A DNA stretch of 36,843 nt. Origin: an uncultured Clostridia bacterium. GTDB lineage: Bacteria; Bacillota; Clostridia; Christensenellales; Borkfalkiaceae. Numbering within the stretch: position 1 is the first letter of the stretch; every line of letters starts with the position of its first letter. Made by a program: the position numbers and the translations under genes. The DNA lies in the NCBI GenBank assembly GCA_947627765.1, contig CANQXA010000015.1:1-36843 (forward strand), given 5' to 3'. The notes below the pieces were generated by a model. The model was not told the origin of the DNA, did not search any database, and saw only the letters and a program-made list of their open reading frames with translations. Positions 23,122 through 32,417 of the stretch are shown here, piece after piece.

Positions 23122-26064
23122 ATGGCAAAATTACTCGGCATCGACGTCGGCTCCACGACCGTAAAGACCTGCGTCCTCGATGAGGACTTTTCCGTGCTAC
23201 ACACTTCCTATGTGCGGCATTTTTCCCGTGTGAGGGAATGTGTGTTGGAAGAGATCGAAAAGGTGCGTACCATGTCCGAAACGTACCGCGTCGCAATCAC
23301 GGGATCGGCGGGGCTCGGGCTTGCCGAGAGGGGGAAGATCCCCTTCGTGCAGGAAGTGCAGGCGGCGTACGCGGCCATCCGCAAACGGTATCCCGACGCG
23401 GACGCGGCGGTCGAGCTCGGCGGGGAGGACGCGAAGATCATCTTCCTCACGGGCGGCACCGAACAGCGCATGAACGGCAGTTGCGCGGGCGGGACGGGCG
23501 CCTTCATCGACCAAATGGCGACCCTTCTTGACTGCACGGTGGACGAAATGGACAAGCTCTCCCTCTCTGCCGAGCGGATCTATCCCATCGCCTCGCGGTG
23601 CGGCGTGTTTGCGAAGTCGGATATCCAGCCCCTCCTCAATCAGGGGGCGAAAAAATCGGACATCGCCGCCTCCATCTTCCGCGCCGTCGTGGACCAGACG
23701 GTCTCGGGCCTCGCGCAGGGGCGGCGGATCAAGGGCACAGTGCTCTTTTTGGGGGGTCCGCTCTACTTCTTACAGGGGCTCCGCAAGGCGTTCCGCGAGA
23801 CCCTTTCCCTCGACGAGGACCATGCGATTTTCCCCGACGACGCGCCCTGCTTCATGGCGTACGGGGCAGCCATGTCCGCGATCACCTCGCGCGAAGAGAA
23901 GTTTGAGGACATCGCCGCACGGATCGCGGCGGCCCGCGACGGGAGTGCGATCACGGTGGGGAAACCCCTCTTCGCCTCTAAGCAGGAGTACAGCGATTTC
24001 ATCGAACGTCACCGCAGGAGCGATCTCGCCTTCGAGAACATCTTCCGCTACGAGGGGGAGGCGTACCTCGGCGTGGATTCGGGGTCTACCACCACGAAGC
24101 TCATGCTCATCACCCCCGACGACAAGATCCTCTACTCCCATTATCAGACCAACAACGGCCAGCCCCTCGAAATTGTAGCGAACAAACTGCGCGAGCTCTA
24201 TTCCCTGATGGGGGAGCGCATCGTGATCCGCGGCGCCTGCGTGACGGGTTACGGCGAAGATATGCTCCGTGCGGCGCTCAAACTCGACTTCGGGATCGTC
24301 GAGACGATGGCGCACTTCAAAGCCGCGCTCCATTTCAATCCCGACGTGGATTTCATCATCGACATCGGCGGGCAGGACATCAAGTGCTTCAAGGTGAAGA
24401 ACCGCGCGATCGACTCCATCATGCTCAACGAGGCGTGTTCTTCGGGTTGCGGGTCCTTCATCCAGACCTTCGCCAAAGCCATGGGCATGGAGATCGAGCC
24501 CTTCTCCCGCCTCGGGTTGTTTGCACAGCATCCCGTCGAGCTCGGCTCCCGCTGTACCGTCTTCATGAACAGTTCGGTGAAGCAGGCGCAGAAGGAGGGC
24601 GCGAGCATCGAGGATATTTCTGCAGGGCTCTCCTCTTCGATCGTCAAGAACGCCATCTACAAGGTCATCCGCGCCCGCACGCCCGAGGAACTCGGCGAGC
24701 ACATTGTGGTACAGGGGGGGACTTTCCTCAACGACGCCGTACTCCGCTCCTTTGAACTCGAGACGGGCAAAAACGTCGTACGTCCCGCCATCGCGGGGCT
24801 GATGGGGGCGTTCGGCGCGGCGCTGTACGCAAAGGAAAATACCAAAAAGGACGTGCTCATCTCCTCAATCATCACCGAGGCGGAGCTCAAAACGTTCTCC
24901 TATTCCTCCCGTTCGGTGAACTGCAAGGGCTGTACTTCCCATTGCAGTGTCAACATTCTGACCTTTTCGGACGGCCGCCGCTACCTCTCCGGCAACAAAT
25001 GCGAGCGCGGCGCGGGTATGAAGGTCACCGAAGACCCTCTCGACCTTTACCGCTATAAATACCGCGAACTGCTCGCCCTTCCCGATCCCGCGCGCGGCGG
25101 CGGACGGGGCACGGTGGGGCTTCCCCTGCAACTCGTGATGTACGAACAGCTCCCGCTCTGGACGGAATTTTTCGAGACGTGCGGCTTCCGCGTCGTACTC
25201 TCGGAGAAGAGTTCCCGCGAGCTCTATTTCAAGGGACAGCACACCGTGGCGAGCGATACGGCTTGCTATCCCGCGAAGCTCATGCACGGGCATATCGAAT
25301 CTCTGCTCGACGCCAACGTGGATTTCATCTTCTATCCCTGCGAGAGTTACAACCTCGACGAGCACGATTCCGTCAACCACTATAATTGCCCCGTCGTCGC
25401 CTACTATCCCGAACTTTTGAAGGCGAACAACGAGCGGCTCAACGACGGCAACCTCGTGATGCCCTACCTCGATCCCAACGACGAGAAGAGCACGGTGCGC
25501 AATCTTGGGCGGGCGCTCAAACGCTACAAGCTCCCCGCCGCGCTCATCCGCAAGGCATACCGCGCCGGGCTTGCGCGCATGGAGGCGTTCCACGCCGCAG
25601 TCGTCGAAGAGGGCAAGCGGGTGATGGCGGAGGCGAAAGCGCGCGGCAGGCACTGCGTCGTCTTGGCGGGAAGGCCGTACCATGCCGACCCCGAGATCAA
25701 CCACGGCATCGATAAACTGCTCTGTTCGCTCGGGCTCGCCGTCCTCTCGGAGGACGCCGTCTTCGAGGAGGGAAGGCAGGTGAAGGTCAACGTCCTCAAC
25801 CAATGGACGTACCATGCCCGCCTCTACCGTGCCGCGGAGCTGTGCGCCCGCAGGGAAGATCTCGATCTCGTCCAGCTCGTCTCCTTCGGGTGCGGGATCG
25901 ACGCCATCACGACCGACGAGGTCCGCGCGATCTTGGAGCGGAGCGGGAAATTGTACACACAGATCAAGATCGACGAGATCAACAACCTCGGCGTGGTGAA
26001 GATCCGCTTGCGGTCCCTCCTCGCCGCGATCGAAGAACAAAAACGTATGCGGGAGGACGTATGA
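23122..26064 (+). CDS. Acyl-CoA dehydratase activase-like protein (two BcrAD/BadFG modules plus DUF2229-type domain)
   Basis: This 980-residue protein carries two copies of the ASKHA ATPase found in activators of 2-hydroxyacyl-CoA dehydratases and benzoyl-CoA reductases. Such activators use ATP and a shared [4Fe-4S] cluster to push an electron into the dehydratase. Module 1 starts LLGIDVGSTTVKTCVLD and has GSCAGGTGAFIDQM near 118. Module 2 starts YLGVDSGSTTTKLMLI near 315 and has NEACSSGCGSFIQ near 435. A cysteine group VNCKGCTSHC follows near 600, then a domain with SDTACYPAKLMHGH and FIFYPCESYN. I chose MAKLLGID at 23122 over the longer frame from 23050, which overlaps the promoter. The stop overlaps the next start (ATGA). 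Related proteins of about 1400 residues join both genes in one chain. The true substrate is unknown. Confidence 0.85.
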   Translation: MAKLLGIDVGSTTVKTCVLDEDFSVLHTSYVRHFSRVRECVLEEIEKVRTMSETYRVAITGSAGLGLAERGKIPFVQEVQAAYAAIRKRYPDADAAVELGGEDAKIIFLTGGTEQRMNGSCAGGTGAFIDQMATLLDCTVDEMDKLSLSAERIYPIASRCGVFAKSDIQPLLNQGAKKSDIAASIFRAVVDQTVSGLAQGRRIKGTVLFLGGPLYFLQGLRKAFRETLSLDEDHAIFPDDAPCFMAYGAAMSAITSREEKFEDIAARIAAARDGSAITVGKPLFASKQEYSDFIERHRRSDLAFENIFRYEGEAYLGVDSGSTTTKLMLITPDDKILYSHYQTNNGQPLEIVANKLRELYSLMGERIVIRGACVTGYGEDMLRAALKLDFGIVETMAHFKAALHFNPDVDFIIDIGGQDIKCFKVKNRAIDSIMLNEACSSGCGSFIQTFAKAMGMEIEPFSRLGLFAQHPVELGSRCTVFMNSSVKQAQKEGASIEDISAGLSSSIVKNAIYKVIRARTPEELGEHIVVQGGTFLNDAVLRSFELETGKNVVRPAIAGLMGAFGAALYAKENTKKDVLISSIITEAELKTFSYSSRSVNCKGCTSHCSVNILTFSDGRRYLSGNKCERGAGMKVTEDPLDLYRYKYRELLALPDPARGGGRGTVGLPLQLVMYEQLPLWTEFFETCGFRVVLSEKSSRELYFKGQHTVASDTACYPAKLMHGHIESLLDANVDFIFYPCESYNLDEHDSVNHYNCPVVAYYPELLKANNERLNDGNLVMPYLDPNDEKSTVRNLGRALKRYKLPAALIRKAYRAGLARMEAFHAAVVEEGKRVMAEAKARGRHCVVLAGRPYHADPEINHGIDKLLCSLGLAVLSEDAVFEEGRQVKVNVLNQWTYHARLYRAAELCARREDLDLVQLVSFGCGIDAITTDEVRAILERSGKLYTQIKIDEINNLGVVKIRLRSLLAAIEEQKRMREDV

Positions 26065-27347
26065 AGCAGAGAGAAGAGGCGCCCGTCGCCGATTTCACCG
26101 AGCAGTACCCCCGTTTTCCGCAGGATAAAAGGGGAGAGTATCTCATCCTCGTCCCCGATATGCTCCCGTGGCACTTCGGGCTCCTGACGTCCGTCCTCAA
26201 ACGGGAGGGCTACCGCATGGAAGTGCTCAAAAACGAGGGGCGGGCGGTCATCGACGAAGGGCTCAAACACGTTCACAACGATACTTGTTTCCCAGCGCTC
26301 TGCGTGATCGGGCAGTATCTCGATGCCCTAAAAAGCGGGAAATATGACCTCGACCGTACCGCCGTACTCATCACCCAAACGGGCGGCGGATGCCGCGCGA
26401 GCAACTATCTTTCCCTCATCCGCAAGGCGATGAAAGCGGAATTTCCCCAAGTTCCCGTGCTCTCCCTCAACTTTTCGGGATTGGAGCGGGGCAACGGGCT
26501 CAAAATGAAGCTCTCCACCCTGCTGAGGCTCGCCTATGCCATCTTCTACGGCGACCTCATCATGACCTGTTTCAACCAGACCAAGCCCTACGAATTGCAG
26601 AGGGGGGCGTGCGAAGCCGTGCGGGACGACTGTCTCGCCGAGATCGGCGAAGCGCTCGCGGGCAAGGGATACAGGAAGCTGAAACGCAATGCGGACCGTA
26701 TCCTCGGCGCCTTTGCGGCGATCCCCGTCTCGGGCGGGAAGAAGATCAAAGTGGGCATCGTGGGGGAGATCTACGTCAAATACTCCCCGCTCGGGAATTC
26801 CCACCTCGAGGACTTTTTGCTCTCGGAGGGTTGCGAACCCGTCGTCCCCGCCCTCATGGATTTCATCCTCTACTGCGTTGCCAACAATCTCAACGACGCC
26901 GAATTCTACGGGAAACGGAATGCGGCTACGCCGCTGTTCGGCGTCGCCTACCGCTTCCTCCTGCACCTGCAAAAGAAGGTCATCCGCCGCATGGAAGCGC
27001 AGGGGAGGTACGAGCCCCTGCACGGCTTCAAACTCCTGCGCGCGCGGGCGGACGAAGTGCTCAGCCAAGGCGTAAAGATGGGGGAGGGGTGGCTGATCCC
27101 TGCGGAAATGGCGCTCCTCGCGGAGACGGGCACCGAGAATATCGTCTGCGCACAGCCCTTCGGGTGTCTGCCGAACCATATCGTGGGCAAGGGGGCGATG
27201 CGTACCGTCAAGACGCTCTATCCCAACGCCAATATCGTGCCCGTGGATTACGATCCCTCGGCGACGCGGGTCAACCAGGAAAACCGCATCAAACTGATGC
27301 TCGCCAACGCGCGCGAACGGGCGGAGGCGCAGGACGTTCCCGTCTGA
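26061..27347 (+). CDS. 2-hydroxyacyl-CoA dehydratase-related protein, partner of the activase
   Basis: This 428-residue protein corresponds to the C-terminal part of the long activase-related proteins and resembles the HgdB/FldB-type dehydratase subunits. It has NDTCFPALCVIGQYLDAL with a likely Fe-S cysteine, TQTGGGCRASNYLSLIRKA, a KVGIVGEIYVKYSPLGNSH strand-loop and CAQPFGCLPNHIVGKG, each with conserved cysteines that could hold a cluster. GGAGG lies just before the ATG at 26061, whose ATGA overlaps the upstream stop, so the two proteins are coupled. A longer frame from 25803 would run inside the activase gene and is not needed. Whether the pair forms an active dehydratase, or a regulator of another, cannot be told; no CoA-transferase gene is beside it. 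Confidence 0.85.
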   Translation: MKQREEAPVADFTEQYPRFPQDKRGEYLILVPDMLPWHFGLLTSVLKREGYRMEVLKNEGRAVIDEGLKHVHNDTCFPALCVIGQYLDALKSGKYDLDRTAVLITQTGGGCRASNYLSLIRKAMKAEFPQVPVLSLNFSGLERGNGLKMKLSTLLRLAYAIFYGDLIMTCFNQTKPYELQRGACEAVRDDCLAEIGEALAGKGYRKLKRNADRILGAFAAIPVSGGKKIKVGIVGEIYVKYSPLGNSHLEDFLLSEGCEPVVPALMDFILYCVANNLNDAEFYGKRNAATPLFGVAYRFLLHLQKKVIRRMEAQGRYEPLHGFKLLRARADEVLSQGVKMGEGWLIPAEMALLAETGTENIVCAQPFGCLPNHIVGKGAMRTVKTLYPNANIVPVDYDPSATRVNQENRIKLMLANARERAEAQDVPV

Positions 27348-27351
27348 ATGG

Positions 27352-27397
27352 CGGGCGTCTCTTTCCAAAGACAACGGGCGTCTTTTTCCAAAGACAA
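27352..27397. repeat. Two 23-bp tandem copies with an inner hairpin
   Basis: Copies at 27352-27374 and 27375-27397 differ by one base, and a third copy begins with TGCGTCTC after 27398. The second contains GTCTTT-TTCC-AAAGAC, a small inverted repeat, and the first has the same with one mismatch. They lie directly after the dehydratase-like stop codon. Confidence 0.75.
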
Positions 27398-27427
27398 TGT
27401 GCGTCTCGCTTCCCGCAATACAAACCG

Positions 27428-27459
27428 AAAGGTCCGAAAAACGTTTCGGGCCTTTTTTT
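27428..27459 (+). terminator. Terminator of the activase operon
   Basis: AAAGGTCCGAAA and TTTCGGGCCTTT pair around AACG, with one G-T pair, and end in a run of seven T residues. Confidence 0.9.
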
Positions 27460-27575
27460 ATGCGGCGGAGGCGTGAGGGGAGGCGCGAAAGGAGGCGTCT
27501 CCCGCTCCCAGCGCGGGCAGGACGTACTTTTCTTTATCAAAAGGTGAAAGAATCCGAAAAAGTTTCCGCGGATCG

Positions 27576-27604
27576 TTGACATCGGGGCGCGTTCCGCCTA
27601 TAAT
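27576..27604 (+). promoter_or_regulatory. Promoter of the ArsR-like regulator and G1P dehydrogenase
   Basis: TTGACA (27576-27581) and TATAAT (27599-27604) match the consensus perfectly with a 17-base spacer. AAAGGGGTG lies before the ATG at 27626. Confidence 0.9.
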
Positions 27605-27625
27605 GGTTGCAAAAGGGGTGAAGCA

Positions 27626-28534
27626 ATGATATACTTAAAGGATTTTAAGGACGGAAAACTGCTCTACGAAGCGCTCGATTCGGAGGTGCGGCTGGGCATT
27701 TTGGACGAGCTTTTGCACCACGGCGAGCTCAATCTTGCCTACTTTGCCAAGCGGTTCGGGATCTCCAACGGCGCGATCACGGCGCATATCAAAAAGCTGC
27801 ACGAGGCGGGGCTCATCGAGATCACGACCTCCTCGGGCATCCGCGGGACGCAGAAGATCTGCACCCTCGCGACGGAGAAGATCGTCGTCGATTTCGTGAG
27901 CCGTCCCGAGGAAGAGGGGAGAGTGGAGTCCTCCCATATCGACGTCGGGCAGTATGTGGATTACGACATCCGCCCCACCTGCGGGCTGGCGACGTGGGAG
28001 AAGGTGATCGGAAAGTTCGACGATCCCGCCTGCTTCTCCTATCCCGAGCGGATCAAGGCGGGCATTTTGTGGTTTTCCCGCGGCTTTGTGGAGTACCTCG
28101 TCCCCAACTATCTCACCGCGGAGAGCGAACTCAAAGAGCTTCGCTTCTCGGTGGAACTCGCCTCCGAAGCGCCCGGGTACGCCGCCTACTATCCCAGCGA
28201 CATCTTTTTCTCGGTCAACGGCGTCCGTCTCGGCTCCTTTTTGAGCAAGGGCGAATTCAACGACCGTACGGGTTCCGCCAACCCCGGTTGGTGGTACGGC
28301 AATCTCGGGCAGTACGGCAAGAAAGTCCGCGTTGCCGTCAACCGCGAGGGGACGTACATCTCGGGCGTCAGGGTCTCCGACGTGACGTGCGGACAGCTCG
28401 GGCTCAAAGCGGGAGACCAGATCCGTTTGCGGATCTCCGTCCCCGACGACGCGCCCAACTGCGGCGGTGTGACGATCTTCGGCCGCGGGTTCGGCGACTA
28501 CGACGAGGGGATCGTCTGCCAATTTGTCTATTGA
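27626..28534 (+). CDS. ArsR-like winged-helix transcriptional regulator with a large C-terminal domain
   Basis: In this 302-residue protein a winged helix-turn-helix fills about residues 10-75: SEVRLGILDELLHHGELNLAYFAKRFGISNGAITAHIKKLHEAGLI is the helix set, split by a turn at GIS. The remaining 200 residues are rich in beta strands and aromatic residues (WFSRGFVEYLVPNYL, NPGWWYGNLGQYG) and probably bind a ligand or a sugar-like effector. The whole shape recalls ArsR-type regulators of sugar-related genes in Clostridia. It is co-transcribed with the dehydrogenase that starts eight bases later, so that gene is its most likely target or the source of its signal. No metal-binding Cys motif of classical ArsR proteins is seen. 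Confidence 0.75.
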   Translation: MIYLKDFKDGKLLYEALDSEVRLGILDELLHHGELNLAYFAKRFGISNGAITAHIKKLHEAGLIEITTSSGIRGTQKICTLATEKIVVDFVSRPEEEGRVESSHIDVGQYVDYDIRPTCGLATWEKVIGKFDDPACFSYPERIKAGILWFSRGFVEYLVPNYLTAESELKELRFSVELASEAPGYAAYYPSDIFFSVNGVRLGSFLSKGEFNDRTGSANPGWWYGNLGQYGKKVRVAVNREGTYISGVRVSDVTCGQLGLKAGDQIRLRISVPDDAPNCGGVTIFGRGFGDYDEGIVCQFVY

Positions 28535-28542
28535 GGTGAAGT

Positions 28543-29670
28543 ATGAACGATTTGCGTGAACTCTCCGCCCGATACGGCGTCAATGCGGAGCGCGGCGAGG
28601 GCGGAAATTTCCCCGTCTTCCTCTCCCGTGTGCGCGGAAAAAAAGTGCTTGTCATCACCGACGGGCATACCATGTCTTTAAGCGAGCCCATCGTAACGGC
28701 GTTGAAGCGGGAGAGCGAGCCGATCTTTTGTCATTTCGAAGAGCCCGAGCCCGTCGCGGACGAAAGGTCGGTGGAATTTGTACGCTCCATGGGCGAGAGG
28801 GCAGATTATTTGCTCGCGGTGGGGGCGGGCACCCTCAACGATCTTGCAAAGTACGCGGGGTTCCTCCTCAAAAAGCCGAGCGGGATCTACGCCACGGCGC
28901 CCTCGATGGACGGATTCACTTCGGGCGTCACGCCGCTCATCGAAAACGGGTTCAAGATCACGAAAAACGCGCAGGTCGCGAGCGACGTTCTGATGGATCT
29001 CGGGCTTCTCGCCTCCGCCCCCCGCAAGATGATCGGCGCGGGCGCGGGGGACATCCTTGCCAAGTATTGCTGTCTCACCGATTGGAAGATTTCCTCCCTT
29101 CTCACGGGGGAGCCCTATTGCCGCGAGGCGGCGGATCTCATGTACGAAGCCGTCCGCGCGCTGGACGAAAGTCTGCCCGATCTGATCGCGGCGAAGAAGG
29201 AGGGGGTGGAAAAACTCATGACCGCCCTGCTCGTCTCGGGCTATGCCATGGTCATCGCGGGCAATTCCCGTCCCGCTTCGGGCGCCGAGCACCACATGAG
29301 CCACTTCCTCGAAATGGATTTTCTCCGCCGTGGGGAGCGCATTCCCCTGCACGGCGTCAAAGTGGGGCTGGGGACCCTCGTCTCCCTCTATCTCTACCAT
29401 ACCCTTCCGCGCCGTCCCGCCTTTGCGGGCTGTGAAGGGGTGTACGCCCAAGCCGAAAAACTTCCCTCCGTCGAGAGCGTGAGGGCGACGCTCGGGGCGC
29501 TCGGCTGTCCCACGCGGTTTTCCGGGCTCGGGATCTCAGAGGAGACCTTTGCGGAGATGTTGAAGACCGCCTACCGCATCCGCGACCGCTTCACCATCCT
29601 GACCCTGTATTGCACCTACGGCTTCATGACGGAGGATGTGATCGGAGAGCTCCGCGCGCTCTTCTATTGA
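28543..29670 (+). CDS. sn-glycerol-1-phosphate dehydrogenase, AraM/EgsA family
   Basis: This 375-residue enzyme belongs to the iron/zinc alcohol dehydrogenase superfamily and would interconvert dihydroxyacetone phosphate and sn-glycerol-1-phosphate with NAD(P)H. The nucleotide-binding GAGTLNDLAKY is near residue 95, and the family motif PSMDGFTS follows near 125. Metal ligands fit D in AGDILAKY (near 169), H in SGAEHHMSHFLEM (near 250) and H in LHGVKVGLGT (near 271). Length agrees with B. subtilis AraM. GAGGTG precedes the ATG. In bacteria this activity feeds archaeal-type G1P ethers or other glycerol-phosphate products; no heptaprenylglyceryl-phosphate synthase (PcrB) is seen in the window. 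The related glycerol dehydrogenases are a less likely reading. Confidence 0.85.
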   Translation: MNDLRELSARYGVNAERGEGGNFPVFLSRVRGKKVLVITDGHTMSLSEPIVTALKRESEPIFCHFEEPEPVADERSVEFVRSMGERADYLLAVGAGTLNDLAKYAGFLLKKPSGIYATAPSMDGFTSGVTPLIENGFKITKNAQVASDVLMDLGLLASAPRKMIGAGAGDILAKYCCLTDWKISSLLTGEPYCREAADLMYEAVRALDESLPDLIAAKKEGVEKLMTALLVSGYAMVIAGNSRPASGAEHHMSHFLEMDFLRRGERIPLHGVKVGLGTLVSLYLYHTLPRRPAFAGCEGVYAQAEKLPSVESVRATLGALGCPTRFSGLGISEETFAEMLKTAYRIRDRFTILTLYCTYGFMTEDVIGELRALFY

Positions 29671-29749
29671 AAAAGACGGATATGGACGGACTTCGCGCTT
29701 CCGCAAAAGATGATAATTTTGTGAAAATCGGGAAGGATCGGAGATCCGC

Positions 29750-29778
29750 TTGACATTTTTGTGAAATATTTCTATCAT
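29750..29778 (+). promoter_or_regulatory. Promoter of the ABC transporter with an embedded repeat
   Basis: TTGACA (29750-29755) and TATCAT (29773-29778) are 17 bases apart. The spacer holds TTTTGTGAAA (29757-29766) running into the palindrome GAAATATTTC (29763-29772). Another TTTTGTGAAA at 29717-29726 lies exactly 40 bases upstream on the same strand, so two regulator molecules could bind on one face of the helix. Confidence 0.7.
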
Positions 29779-29806
29779 TTAAGAAAGAAAGATCGGGGGA
29801 AATAGA

Positions 29807-32314
29807 ATGTTACAGGTCAAAAATCTCGTCAAGCGCTATGTGGCGAAGGGCGAAACGGTCACGGCGCTTGCGGGCGTATCGGTGGATTTCCCCGAGCGGG
29901 GCATGGTTTTCCTGCTCGGGAAATCGGGGAGCGGCAAGTCTACGCTCCTCAACGTCTCGGGCGGGCTCGACGAACCCGACGAGGGCGAAGTCATCGTCAA
30001 CGGGAAGTCCTCCAAGGATTTCTCCAAGAGCGATTTCGACAGTTACAGGAACACCTATCTCGGCTTTATCTTCCAAGAGTACAATATTCTCGCCGAACTC
30101 ACCGTCGCCGAAAACGTCGCGCTCGCCATCGAATTGCAGGGCAAGCCCAAGGACGACGCGCTCGTCAACGACCTTTTGAAGCAAGTGGATCTCGACGGCT
30201 ACGGCGACCGCCGTCCCAACACCCTTTCGGGCGGGCAGAAACAGCGCGTCGCCATTGCGCGCGCGTTGGTCAAAAATCCCGAGATCATCATGGCGGACGA
30301 GCCCACGGGCGCCCTCGATTCCAAGACGGGCAAGCAAGTCTTCGATACGCTCAAAAAACTTTCGGAGAAGAAGCTCGTCGTGGTCGTCTCGCACGACCGC
30401 GAGTTCGCCGAAGTCTATGCCGACCGCATCATCGAACTGAGGGACGGGCACATCGTCTCGGACGTCATAAGGACCGCCGAACAGCAGGAGATCGCCCGTA
30501 AAAATCTCAACGAGATCACCGAGCAGAAGATCGCCGTCGCGAGCGGCGCGCAGACCACCGACGAGGAGGCGGAAAAGATCCTCGCCTTTGTGAAGAACCA
30601 CAAGGGCGCCGTGGTGATCTCCGCCGAGGAAGAGGACCTCGCCGCCCTGCCCGAGAAGGAATACGCCGCCCGCTTCGTGGAGAATCCCATGGAGCCCATC
30701 GTCCCCGAGAAGACGGAGGCGAACTTCATCAAATCCCGTTTTCCCTTCCGCTATGCGGTCAAAATGGCGTTTTCGAGCCTGCGCTTAAAACCCGTCCGCC
30801 TCATCTTTACGACCTTGCTCGCCACCGTCGCCTTCATCGTGTTCGGCGTCTTCTCGACCCTTCTCACCTACGATTCGACGAAGATCGGCGCGCGGGCGCT
30901 GAGCAGCTCGGAGTACGGCGCCGCCGTGCTGACGAAGTACGGCATCGCCCATATGCGGAACGAGGAGGAGGGGCGTTCGTACACCAACAGGATCATGACG
31001 GGCGTCCTCTCGGCGCACTTTTCGGAGAGCGAGATCGAGAAGATCCAAAAGGACAACCCCTCGATGGATTTCATCCCCGCCTTCACCTTCAACTTCCCCT
31101 CCATCGGCTTCGGCGGGAACCAGTCGCGTAGCGCGGATTCCGATTCCTACAATATGTACTACGAGGCGATCGAAGAATTCACCGCATTCGCCTATGCTTC
31201 GCAGGCGCAGACTTACTTCGATGACGGCACGATGACCCTTTTGGCGGGTACCATGCCCGAGGGTAACGATGAAATTTTGATTTCCAAGCCCGTTTGGGAG
31301 ACCTTTTTGCAGTTCGGCTATCTCGATCCCCAGCCCTGCGAGATCCACGATTACAGCGACATGATCGGGCAGGACCGCACCATCCGCATCGCCGCCGTGG
31401 GCGGGAATTATATGTACTTGCGGATCGCGGGCGTATACGACGCGCACGAGAGCTTTCCCGACTACGAATATCTCAAAGACAACCCCCGCATTTCGGACGA
31501 GACCTTACTTAGCGAACAGCGGGAGCTCGCCGAGCGCTTCGCCTACTCCATGTCTTCCCTCTGCTTTGTTGCGGACGGGTTCTACGAGGCGTATTCGTCG
31601 TACGATCTCTACCGCAACCGCAACGCGCGGATCGATACGATGTACTTCGAGTCGAGCAACTATCTCGACGTCGATTGGGTGGAAGGCCCGTGGGGGAGAT
31701 ACGCCCGTTCCGTCCGCGTCAAGGATGAAGCGGAAGCGGAGGGGAGCTATTGCCAATACCTCTTCGCGCCCCTTTCCAAGCACCGTTCGGGGCGGTGTAC
31801 GACGGTCATGCGCATCGATTCCAAGGACGACGCCTCGCTCGACATCGATTACAGTGCGCCCTACGCCTTCATGAGCGATCTCCGCAGCAACCGCGAGATC
31901 TTCCATAAGATCCTCGTCATTTTGGGGCCCGCGTCCGCCGCGCTCGCCGTCTTCGCCGCCCTCCTTCTCTTCAACTTCATCTCCGCGAGCATTACGGCGA
32001 AGAAGAAGGACATCGGGATCCTCCGCGCCGTCGGCGCCCGCGGGATCGACGTCTTCAAGATCTTCGTCGTCGAGGGCTTGATCATCGCGCTGATCTGCTT
32101 TGCCTTGGGCAGTGTGGGGGCGATGCTCGTGAGTATGCTGGTCAACAAAGTCCTGCTCTCGATGGAGGTGCTCGGCTTCGGGATGTTCTACTTCGAAGCG
32201 CTCAATGCGCTTATCGTGCTCGCCATTTCCCTCGCCGCCTCTCTGTTTGCGACGGCGGTCCCCGTCGCCATTACTGCGAAGAAGAAGCCCGTCGAGGCGA
32301 TCCGCTCCATCTGA
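29807..32314 (+). CDS. ABC transporter, fused ATPase and FtsX-type permease
   Basis: The 835-residue protein joins a MacB/LolD-type ATPase (1-225) to an FtsX-like permease. Walker A is GKSGSGKST (38-46), the signature [15 protein letters not shown] begins near 141, and Walker B is [12 protein letters not shown] near 160. The H-loop is VVSHD. A linker to about 310 contains acidic stretches. The first membrane helix lies near 328-350, followed by an extracellular domain of about 340 residues. Three more helices near 700-830 end the chain, with the family motif [13 protein letters not shown] after the second. Such proteins are mechanotransmission pumps for peptides, lipoproteins or antibiotics and not classical importers. 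The substrate cannot be read from the sequence. GGGGGAAA precedes the ATG; no two-component genes are adjacent. Confidence 0.9.
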   Translation: MLQVKNLVKRYVAKGETVTALAGVSVDFPERGMVFLLGKSGSGKSTLLNVSGGLDEPDEGEVIVNGKSSKDFSKSDFDSYRNTYLGFIFQEYNILAELTVAENVALAIELQGKPKDDALVNDLLKQVDLDGYGDRRPNTLSGGQKQRVAIARALVKNPEIIMADEPTGALDSKTGKQVFDTLKKLSEKKLVVVVSHDREFAEVYADRIIELRDGHIVSDVIRTAEQQEIARKNLNEITEQKIAVASGAQTTDEEAEKILAFVKNHKGAVVISAEEEDLAALPEKEYAARFVENPMEPIVPEKTEANFIKSRFPFRYAVKMAFSSLRLKPVRLIFTTLLATVAFIVFGVFSTLLTYDSTKIGARALSSSEYGAAVLTKYGIAHMRNEEEGRSYTNRIMTGVLSAHFSESEIEKIQKDNPSMDFIPAFTFNFPSIGFGGNQSRSADSDSYNMYYEAIEEFTAFAYASQAQTYFDDGTMTLLAGTMPEGNDEILISKPVWETFLQFGYLDPQPCEIHDYSDMIGQDRTIRIAAVGGNYMYLRIAGVYDAHESFPDYEYLKDNPRISDETLLSEQRELAERFAYSMSSLCFVADGFYEAYSSYDLYRNRNARIDTMYFESSNYLDVDWVEGPWGRYARSVRVKDEAEAEGSYCQYLFAPLSKHRSGRCTTVMRIDSKDDASLDIDYSAPYAFMSDLRSNREIFHKILVILGPASAALAVFAALLLFNFISASITAKKKDIGILRAVGARGIDVFKIFVVEGLIIALICFALGSVGAMLVSMLVNKVLLSMEVLGFGMFYFEALNALIVLAISLAASLFATAVPVAITAKKKPVEAIRSI

Positions 32315-32350
32315 CCGCGGAAAATTTTCCCCAAGTCCCCCCAAAACCGT

Positions 32351-32379
32351 TTGACAAGCGTCCCGTTCTCTGGTATAAT
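32351..32379 (+). promoter_or_regulatory. Promoter of rpsU
   Basis: TTGACA (32351-32356) and TATAAT (32374-32379) match the consensus perfectly with a 17-base spacer, as expected for a ribosomal-protein gene. Confidence 0.92.
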
Positions 32380-32417
32380 AGGCGAGAAATAAGTGCTTCG
32401 GCGAAGGAGGGTTGAAT

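Noticed and set aside
25803-26060. N-terminal extension of the dehydratase-like protein
   Set aside because: The 86 extra codons lie entirely inside the activase gene in another frame, while the ATG at 26061 has its own ribosome site and a typical ATGA overlap.
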